From an uncultured Candidatus Binatia bacterium (GTDB lineage Bacteria; Desulfobacterota; Binatia; Bin18), in assembly GCA_958296235.1 (NCBI GenBank), contig OY282457.1, positions 3,529,338 to 3,593,337 of the forward strand: a stretch of 64,000 nt of DNA, written 5' to 3'. Both the position numbers and the translations under genes were made by a program. A model generated the notes under the pieces. That model had not been told where the DNA came from. It made no database searches and saw nothing but the letters and a program-made list of their open reading frames with translations. The first letter of the stretch is position 1. Every line of letters starts with the position of its first letter. Of this stretch, positions 58,485-64,000 are shown in pieces.

Positions 58485-58880
58485 ATGAGTACATTCAATG
58501 TTGATTTGCTGCGTGAGTCGCCTGACGCCGGCCCAGTTACCATGATCAATCTGATTAAGTATCGAACCCACTCGATGGACGGAGACGGAACGGGCCGGGA
58601 AGCCTACGCTCGGTATACCAAACCGGTCCAGAAGCTCGTTGAGGAGCGCGGTGGCCGGGTGCTGTGGGCCGGGCCGGTAGCCGAAGCAGCCTTGTACGAA
58701 GGGGGCGATGTGGACTGGGACTGGGCGATCCTCGTCTATTATCCAAGCCGCGCCGCATTTATTGATATGGTGGAGAGTAAGGAGTTTTTAGAGGCCAATG
58801 AACATCGACGGAACGGGGTTGAAAAGCATGTCATCATGGCGGCTCGAACCCTGCTGTTGGAAGACCTGCCGGAACAGTGA
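58485..58880 (+). CDS. DUF1330-like dimeric alpha/beta-barrel protein
   Basis: The 131-residue protein has GPVTMINLIKYRTHS, AYARYTKPVQKLVEERGGRVLWAGP, DWDWAILVYYPSRAAFIDMVES and EFLEANEHRRNGVEKH, matching the DUF1330 ferredoxin-like dimer family. The activity is not established. The ATG at 58485 has AAGAGGAAGCC upstream; it begins 20 bases after the ATL gene, consistent with one transcript. Confidence 0.78.
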   Translation: MSTFNVDLLRESPDAGPVTMINLIKYRTHSMDGDGTGREAYARYTKPVQKLVEERGGRVLWAGPVAEAALYEGGDVDWDWAILVYYPSRAAFIDMVESKEFLEANEHRRNGVEKHVIMAARTLLLEDLPEQ

Positions 58881-58924
58881 GTCTCAGTGTGTCAGAGAGT
58901 CAATCAAAGAAAAAGGAGAATAGT

Positions 58925-59386
58925 ATGAGTGAGGTCAAAATACCGGATAATCTGCCAAGCTGGATTGCAGACCATTTACAGCGCTACCTCGATACGGATG
59001 GCGCTGACGGGCATATGTGGGATTCCGCGCCGGTTGGCGGCCCAGGGCTCCTCCCGACACTGTTGCTGACCACAACCGGGCGTCGGTCAGGCAAGACCGG
59101 CATCATGCCCTTAATTTATGGCGAGGCTGATGGAAACTACGTGATCGTCGCCTCCAAAGGCGGCGCGCCCAAACATCCTGGCTGGTATCTGAACCTGGCC
59201 GCCAACGCGGAGGTTGAGGTGCAGGTGTTGGCCAGACGTTTTAAGGCCAAGGCACGAACCGCCAGCGGAGAAGAGCGGGCTGCGCTGTGGGAAAAAATGG
59301 CGGTCATTTATCCGCCCTATATTGACTATCAGGCCAAGACCGAGCGCGAGATTCCGGTGGTGGTGCTGGAGCCGGTAACGGAATAG
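58925..59386 (+). CDS. Deazaflavin (F420)-dependent nitroreductase-family protein
   Basis: The 153-residue protein has LLTTTGRRSGKTGIMPLIYG, YVIVASKGGAPKHPGWYLNLAAN and the AEVEVQVLARRFKAKAR strand, the signature of DDN/pyridoxamine-oxidase-like F420 enzymes. It would use reduced F420 to reduce nitro or quinone groups. ATG 58925 follows AAAAAGGAGAATAGT. Neighbouring LLM oxidoreductases make F420 use in this locus coherent. Confidence 0.82.
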   Translation: MSEVKIPDNLPSWIADHLQRYLDTDGADGHMWDSAPVGGPGLLPTLLLTTTGRRSGKTGIMPLIYGEADGNYVIVASKGGAPKHPGWYLNLAANAEVEVQVLARRFKAKARTASGEERAALWEKMAVIYPPYIDYQAKTEREIPVVVLEPVTE

Positions 59387-59456
59387 GTATTCTCGCTGTG
59401 TTCTGGCTCGTGGATGCAGACGTTCCACCAATCGCTGAAGACAAGGAGGCAAGCCA

Positions 59457-59918
59457 ATGAGTGACGAAATGCGTCGGGTCGTGGACGAAGCGGCCATCCG
59501 TCGGGTGATTGACCGCTACTGTCATGCGGTCGACCGTGGCAGCGCGGATGATGTGGCCGCGCTCTTTCATCCCAACGGACGGCTCGTGGTCGGCCTTGAA
59601 GACAACGACGGCTATAACGGTCGTGAGGCTGTGCGCGAATGGTATGCGAATTACCATAAATACTTCCGGGCGAGACTGATCCACCTCCGCCACAAGATCT
59701 CCAACATCCAGATTGATCTGAACGGAGACGAGGCGCGGGTGGTGTCTTATATGGACGCCGACCTTATCGCTAAAGACGAAACCACACCCCGTCAGGCTAT
59801 TGGTCGATATGACGACCGCTTTGTCCGTGATGGTGGGGAATGGTACTTCGCCGAACGGGCGATTGTCGTGTATTACGCCGATGAGCGTTTGGCCGAATTG
59901 TTGAGCGCTGATTCGTAG
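59457..59918 (+). CDS. SnoaL-like/NTF2-fold protein
   Basis: The 153-residue protein has the NTF2-like pattern: a helix IRRVIDRYCHAVDRGSADDVAALFHPNGRLV, an AVREWYANYHKYF stretch, RARLIHLRHKISNIQIDLNGDEA and a C-terminal GRYDDRFVRDGGEWYFAER strand. The RYC and HLRHK residues occur in SnoaL_4-type dehydratase or ester-cyclase relatives. Substrate is not known. ATG 59457 has AAGGAGGCAAGCCA upstream. Confidence 0.8.
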   Translation: MSDEMRRVVDEAAIRRVIDRYCHAVDRGSADDVAALFHPNGRLVVGLEDNDGYNGREAVREWYANYHKYFRARLIHLRHKISNIQIDLNGDEARVVSYMDADLIAKDETTPRQAIGRYDDRFVRDGGEWYFAERAIVVYYADERLAELLSADS

Positions 59919-59950
59919 CGGTCTTTTGAAAAAAGTGAAGGGAAACGGGT

Positions 59951-60673
59951 ATGCCGATATTTGAACGTGGCGAGACCAAGTTGTATTACCAAGAGCGGGG
60001 CGCAGGATTTCCGCTCCTGCTCATCGCGCCGGGCGGGATGCGTTCGTCCGTGTCCTTTTGGGAGAAAACCCCCTGGAACCCGATTGAGCAGCTTGCCCCC
60101 AGCTATCGCGTTATTGCAATGGACCAACGCAACGCGGGACAATCAACCGCCCCGGTCAGTGCCGCGGATAGCTGGCATACCTACACGGAAGACCAACTGG
60201 CATTGATGGATCATCTGGGGGTTGAGAATTTCCATGTGGCCGGCATGTGCATTGGCGGACCCTACTGCATGGGCCTCATCCAGGCCGCGCCGCAGCGGGT
60301 TGCGTCGGCCGTTCTTTTTCAGACGATTGGGCTGTCCGATAACCGTCAGGCGTTTTTTGACATGTTTGACGGTTGGGCCGCCGAGCTGAAATCTGGGCGG
60401 CCTGACGTGAGTAACGAGGCGTGGGAGTCGTTCAAAACAAATATGTACAGCGGCGACTTTCTCTTCAACGTCTCGAAAGAGTTTGTCGCCCAGTGTCAAA
60501 CGCCGCTCCTGGTTCTCTTGGGTGATGACCTCTATCATCCGCAGGAGACCTCACGAGAGATTGCCGCGCTCGCCCCCAGGGCAACGCTGGTTGAGCGCTG
60601 GAAAGAGCCGGAGCATCACCCGGCTGCCAAGCAGGCGGTTGAGCGCTTTCTGGCCGAGCACACACCGGCATAG
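59951..60673 (+). CDS. Alpha/beta hydrolase with a cysteine at the nucleophile elbow
   Basis: The 240-residue alpha/beta hydrolase has LLLIAPGGMRSS, VIAMDQRNAGQS, the elbow FHVAGMCIGGPYCMGL (GxCxG near residue 102, so Cys replaces the usual Ser), an LLGDDLYHP acid position and EPEHHPAAKQ for the catalytic His. Cys nucleophiles of this kind occur in dienelactone hydrolases. It probably hydrolyses a lactone or ester intermediate. ATG 59951 has AAGGGAAACGGGT upstream. Confidence 0.82.
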   Translation: MPIFERGETKLYYQERGAGFPLLLIAPGGMRSSVSFWEKTPWNPIEQLAPSYRVIAMDQRNAGQSTAPVSAADSWHTYTEDQLALMDHLGVENFHVAGMCIGGPYCMGLIQAAPQRVASAVLFQTIGLSDNRQAFFDMFDGWAAELKSGRPDVSNEAWESFKTNMYSGDFLFNVSKEFVAQCQTPLLVLLGDDLYHPQETSREIAALAPRATLVERWKEPEHHPAAKQAVERFLAEHTPA

Positions 60674-60821
60674 GGGAAATAGTCCGTTTCGTCAGCTATC
60701 TCTTTGCCTCAGACGGCCTCAGTGAAAGGTGCCGTCGAGTTGATGATTTCCGGTGTAGGCTCCTGTGTCGCAGGCAGGTTTGTCGCTTGCGTGTGTATTG
60801 AACGGTGGTTATGCTCTGCGC

Positions 60822-61061
60822 ATGGGGAGCGATTTTGAACTCCTCGGCGAATTAACGGCTATTGAAAGTATCGCGGTTAATCTGTCCATTCGTGAGCGGC
60901 GACGATTGAGGGAGCAATTCGGCGGACGTCGGTGGCGGAAGCTCAAAGGTATAGGCCGTGTACGTTTTCCCAACCGCGAGGTCCGTCTGGCAGAGTTGCA
61001 CTGGTATGAAGCCCATGGCGTAGGTCGGCGGAGGATGAAGGTCAAACGAGTCTTAGATTAA
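60822..61061 (+). CDS. Small conserved basic hypothetical protein
   Basis: The 79-residue protein (FELLGELTAIESIAVNLSIRE, RLREQFGGRRWRKLKGIG, AELHWYEAHGVGRR) belongs to a short family that, from memory, is frequent in cyanobacteria. It has a basic core and a conserved HWYEAHG motif. No function is known. The start at 60822 matches the family, although the frame is open to 60765. The next gene is 11 bases downstream and such pairs recur, so they may act together. Confidence 0.65.
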   Translation: MGSDFELLGELTAIESIAVNLSIRERRRLREQFGGRRWRKLKGIGRVRFPNREVRLAELHWYEAHGVGRRRMKVKRVLD

Positions 61062-61072
61062 GGCTGCTATAT

Positions 61073-61312
61073 ATGCCAACAGAGCAATGTGAATTCGCCA
61101 TTTGCGTGACCAATGAAAGCGACGAAGACCTGGAAGTATGGAAGGTGTACCAGATACTTCCCGACCAGAAGGCCGCAGAAGTCGATTGCCTCCGTGTCAT
61201 TGATGAATCAGGGGAAGATTATCTCTATCCGACGAGTCGTTTCGTCCGCGTCACATTCCCCGATGACGTGCGTATTCAGCTGCTCGCGACAGCAGGCGAG
61301 AAACGAGTCTAA
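61073..61312 (+). CDS. Small conserved hypothetical protein
   Basis: The 79-residue acidic protein contains EVWKVYQILPDQKAAEVDCLRVIDESGEDYLYP, matching a short conserved family in which IDESGEDYLYP is the strongest segment. It has no membrane segment or signal. With the basic partner at 60822 it forms a two-gene unit of unknown role, possibly a toxin-antitoxin-like pair, but there is no direct evidence for that. Confidence 0.65.
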   Translation: MPTEQCEFAICVTNESDEDLEVWKVYQILPDQKAAEVDCLRVIDESGEDYLYPTSRFVRVTFPDDVRIQLLATAGEKRV

Positions 61313-61353
61313 CCTACCTGTAGACTGAATAACTTTTTATCAGAGCAGGAGGA

Positions 61354-62613
61354 TTAACTCGCCCCGTGTCGTGGCGGCTGTACGCCGTTCAGCCAATAGT
61401 TCCCAATGGCGTGATATTTCCAGCGCACCGGGTCATGCAAAGTGTGAGTACGGGCGTTGCGCCAGTGCCGGTCCAGGTTGTACTCCTCCAGCGTGGAACG
61501 GGTGCCGGCCAACTCAAACAACTTGTTTGTCGTCAGCACAGAGACTTCCGTGGCCATGGCTTTTGCTTCCGCCACGGCAATCGAGGCTTGAGAGACGTTC
61601 TCCTGGGTTGGCGAGGCGACCGCCGCATCCACGAAACGGCCCGCCCGTTCGAGCAGGGCGTCCGAGGCATGCACCCGGACCTCAAGCTCGCCAATCTGAT
61701 GGATCGTGTACGGGTCTTCGTAGCCGTGCTCTTGGCCGCTGTCGATCCACGGTCGCGTATACTGACGGACAAAGGCGATCGTTTCGGCCAGGGCTGCGCG
61801 GGCGAGGCCGGCATCGACTGCGGTATGAAAAATCTGGGCGACGGCGCCCATCGGGGTAGGGCGGTCAAACGCGGCCTGGTGGTCGATAACATGAAAAGAC
61901 TCGACTGCGACATTCTCGAACAGCGCGGTTCCGCTGGCCGTGGTCCGCTGGCCGAAACCCGACCAGTCGTCGATGATGGTGACCCCTGGCGCATCACGCC
62001 TGACAAAGACGATAGCAATTCGTCCCTGGTCGTCCTTGGCGATAGCAGGGACCCAGTGGGCAAACACGGCGCCCGTGGCATAGAACTTCTTGCCGTTCAG
62101 GAGGAATCTGTCGCCGGAGGCCGTGAGGCGCGTCTGAAAGTCAAAGACGGTTTTTGTGCCACGCTCGACAAAGGCATTCCCAAAGCGGTCGCCCTCCAGC
62201 ACCCGGCTAAAAAAGAAGCGCTTTTGCTCCTCGGTCCCATCCAGTCGGACAGCTTCGGTCATATAGTAATGGTTCTGGGGAAGCTGGCCTAAAGATGAAT
62301 CTGCGGCCGAGATGAGAGCCGTGACTTCGGCCGCGGTCGAGAAGGACACTTCCGCCCCGCCGTATGCTTTCGGAATAGTGATGCCCCATAGGCCGCTCTG
62401 CGAGAATTCGTCCAACTCTTTGCGCGGCAGGCGGCGCTCGCGGTCGCGCTCGGCCGACTCCTGCTGAAAGCGCTCGGCGAGACGCTGAGCCACTGCCAGG
62501 GCTTCCTGATCGTCCCGAATAATGTGGGCCGGAGCCTCGACCCGCGCCATTGGCGCGGCGACTCGAATATCGTGATCCGGCGGAACGGGGGCTTGCGAGG
62601 GGGCCTGGCTCAT
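61354..62613 (-). CDS. SfnB-like acyl-CoA dehydrogenase-fold oxidoreductase, copy 1
   Basis: The 419-residue protein has the acyl-CoA-dehydrogenase fold with SGLWGITIPKAYGGAEVS, DSSLGQLPQNHYY, GNAFVERGTKTV, FGQRTTASGTALFENV and the C-terminal TRSTLEEYNLDRHWRNARTHTLHDP that marks the SfnB/DszC-type flavin oxidoreductases involved in organosulfur use. It may act with reduced flavin on a sulfonated or heterocyclic compound. It is followed 22 bases upstream on the same strand by a paralog, so both are likely one transcript. Confidence 0.83.
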   Translation of the reverse strand: MSQAPSQAPVPPDHDIRVAAPMARVEAPAHIIRDDQEALAVAQRLAERFQQESAERDRERRLPRKELDEFSQSGLWGITIPKAYGGAEVSFSTAAEVTALISAADSSLGQLPQNHYYMTEAVRLDGTEEQKRFFFSRVLEGDRFGNAFVERGTKTVFDFQTRLTASGDRFLLNGKKFYATGAVFAHWVPAIAKDDQGRIAIVFVRRDAPGVTIIDDWSGFGQRTTASGTALFENVAVESFHVIDHQAAFDRPTPMGAVAQIFHTAVDAGLARAALAETIAFVRQYTRPWIDSGQEHGYEDPYTIHQIGELEVRVHASDALLERAGRFVDAAVASPTQENVSQASIAVAEAKAMATEVSVLTTNKLFELAGTRSTLEEYNLDRHWRNARTHTLHDPVRWKYHAIGNYWLNGVQPPRHGAS

Positions 62614-62635
62614 ATATTCTCCTTGGCCTGTTTTT

Positions 62636-63916
62636 CTATAGCCACGCGTGACGGGGCGGCTTGATATTATTCAGATAGTAATTGCCGATTGCCTGAAACT
62701 TCCACCGGACGGGATCGTGCAGCGTATGCGTGCGGGCGTTCCGCCAGTGCCGATCCAGGTTGTACTCTTCTAATGTGGAGCGGGTGCCGGCGAGTTCAAA
62801 CAATTTATTGGTCGCCTGAATGGCGATTTCCGTGGTCAGAACTTTTGCCTCTGCTACGGCAATTGAGGCCGCGGCCACACTGTCTTCATTCGGATTGGCC
62901 ATGGCCGCATCGACCGTGCGACCAGCCCGGTCCAGGATGGCCTCTGCCGCGTGCAGGCGCATTTTCAGGTCTCCTATTTGGGCGATGGAGTACATGTCCT
63001 CATAGCCGTGCTCCTGACCGCTGTCGATCCACGGACGGGTATAGCTGCGGACAAAGTGGATGGTTTCATCAATAGCGGCCTGGGCAATGCCGAGATCGAT
63101 GCCGGCATGAATAATCTGCAAAACTGCTCCGTTCGCGGTTGGTATATCGTACGCCTCATGCGCTGGGATCACATGGCTGGCCGGCACGAATGCGTCTTCC
63201 AGCAGAACGGTCCCGCTCGCGGTGGTGCGTTGGCCGAAACTCGACCAGTCATCGATAATGCGCAGTCCCGGCCCATCGCGTTCCACAAAGGCAAGCTGGG
63301 CTTGACCATGCTCATCGGTCGCTGCGACCGGCACCAGGTGGGCGAGAAGCGCGCCGCTGCAATAAAACTTTTGTCCATTCACGCTATAGCCGTCCCCGTG
63401 GGGACGGATGCGCGTTTCAAAATGGCCGACGGTTTTGCTGCCTTTTTCGGAAAAGGCATTGCCGAGACGCATGCCTTTTAAGACCTCGCGAAAGAAAAAA
63501 CGTTTCTGCTCCTCGCTGGCGCACAGACGAATAATATCGAGTATGCCAAGATGGTTTTGCGGGATCTGCCCGAGCGACGGGTCGGCCGCGGAGATAATTT
63601 TAATCACCTCGCCTACCGTGACATACGAGACCGCAGCGCCGCCGTAGGCCTTGGGCACGGTCATGCCCCACAAGCCGCTCTGCGAGAATGCGTCCAGTTC
63701 GGCGATTGGCAGCCGGCGTTCCCGGTCACGCCGCGCCGCTTCCTGCGCAAAACTTTTTGCCAAACGGTGCGCAATGTCAATCGCTTCCTGGTCATCCTGA
63801 ATAATATGGGCGGGTGTGGCTGGACGCGGCGGGCCTGAGGCCTCCAGGTCATCGATCCGAGGTGCCCCATTCGTTCCTGGATGGTCTGTTTGTCTTTCGC
63901 TGTCTTGCCTGCTCAT
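62636..63916 (-). CDS. SfnB-like acyl-CoA dehydrogenase-fold oxidoreductase, copy 2
   Basis: This 426-residue paralog of the gene at 61354 has SGLWGMTVPKAYGGAAVSYV, DPSLGQIPQNHLG, FGQRTTASGTVLLEDAF and an identical TRSTLEEYNLDRHWRNARTHTLHDP end segment. The N-terminal 50 residues differ most. ATG 63916 is chosen over the in-frame 63988 because it fits the family. The two copies are diverged enough to suggest different substrates or a two-component set. The region 63917-64000 holds no further feature. Confidence 0.83.
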   Translation of the reverse strand: MSRQDSERQTDHPGTNGAPRIDDLEASGPPRPATPAHIIQDDQEAIDIAHRLAKSFAQEAARRDRERRLPIAELDAFSQSGLWGMTVPKAYGGAAVSYVTVGEVIKIISAADPSLGQIPQNHLGILDIIRLCASEEQKRFFFREVLKGMRLGNAFSEKGSKTVGHFETRIRPHGDGYSVNGQKFYCSGALLAHLVPVAATDEHGQAQLAFVERDGPGLRIIDDWSSFGQRTTASGTVLLEDAFVPASHVIPAHEAYDIPTANGAVLQIIHAGIDLGIAQAAIDETIHFVRSYTRPWIDSGQEHGYEDMYSIAQIGDLKMRLHAAEAILDRAGRTVDAAMANPNEDSVAAASIAVAEAKVLTTEIAIQATNKLFELAGTRSTLEEYNLDRHWRNARTHTLHDPVRWKFQAIGNYYLNNIKPPRHAWL

Positions 63917-64000
63917 AGCCGCGACAACTCCTTTGCGTGGCTCTTGAAGAGAGCTTCGTAGCCTATCGTTCCCCCTCTTGAGCGTCAACGCGCTTTGTCC

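Overview
The window is about 57 percent GC and comes from a Gram-negative bacterium. It carries outer-membrane-type proteins (a DUF1329/DUF1302 pair), several signal peptides and a bacterial histidyl-tRNA synthetase. Three LLM-class flavin/F420 oxidoreductases, a deazaflavin-type nitroreductase, three metal-dependent amidohydrolases, two SfnB-type acyl-CoA dehydrogenase relatives, cupins, SDRs and a Rieske oxygenase tail point to an uncultured, catabolically versatile lineage of the Entotheonella/Tectomicrobia, Binatota or Desulfobacterota kind. That placement is an impression from gene content. No phylogenetic marker was tested, and no rRNA or tRNA gene was recognised.

Layout. Bases 1-3134: end of a Rieske oxygenase, its small partner, a VOC protein, an LLM oxidoreductase, and an orphan low-GC two-gene unit. 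Bases 3233-9364: an amidohydrolase divergent from a tungstate-uptake operon (HTH-PBP regulator, tupB, tupC, tupA), followed by two GFA-type proteins and a purine phosphoribosyltransferase. Bases 9449-19555: DyP peroxidase, DUF1329/DUF1302 pair, hisS, a sodium:solute symporter fused to a winged-helix tail, a BNR beta-propeller protein and a coiled-coil membrane protein. Bases 19741-22334: amidohydrolase, DUF3237 protein, F420-type LLM oxidoreductase.

Bases 22535-35525 form a defence island: a type I restriction-modification locus (hsdM, hsdS, hsdR) interrupted by a Fic protein, a decayed RAYT transposase with REP palindromes, an OLD-like ATPase/TOPRIM protein, and an AAA ATPase followed directly by a small PD-(D/E)XK-like nuclease. 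Bases 35677-46852 hold small catabolic and redox genes. Among them is a carboxymuconolactone decarboxylase/AhpD-like gene whose reading frame crosses an in-frame TGA exactly where the second cysteine of the CxxC motif belongs. A perfect hairpin lies at the bacterial SECIS distance after it, so I read it as a probable selenoprotein. Bases 46925-51381 contain a tandem duplication of about 2.2 kb. Each unit has a promoter/5-prime remnant of that decarboxylase family, a truncated RsbW-like fragment, and an NCS2 permease with an RsbW-like C-terminal domain.

Bases 51562-63916 hold a secreted protein, a lysA-like decarboxylase, a ThuA-like protein, an SDR, a TauD-type dioxygenase, a co-directional run of small F420/flavin-associated genes, and two tandem SfnB-like genes. 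Intergenic spaces repeatedly carry a G/C-rich palindromic element ending in GTGTCTCAGTTT and its inverse. One copy is flanked by a 12-bp direct repeat, so the family looks mobile (MITE-like).
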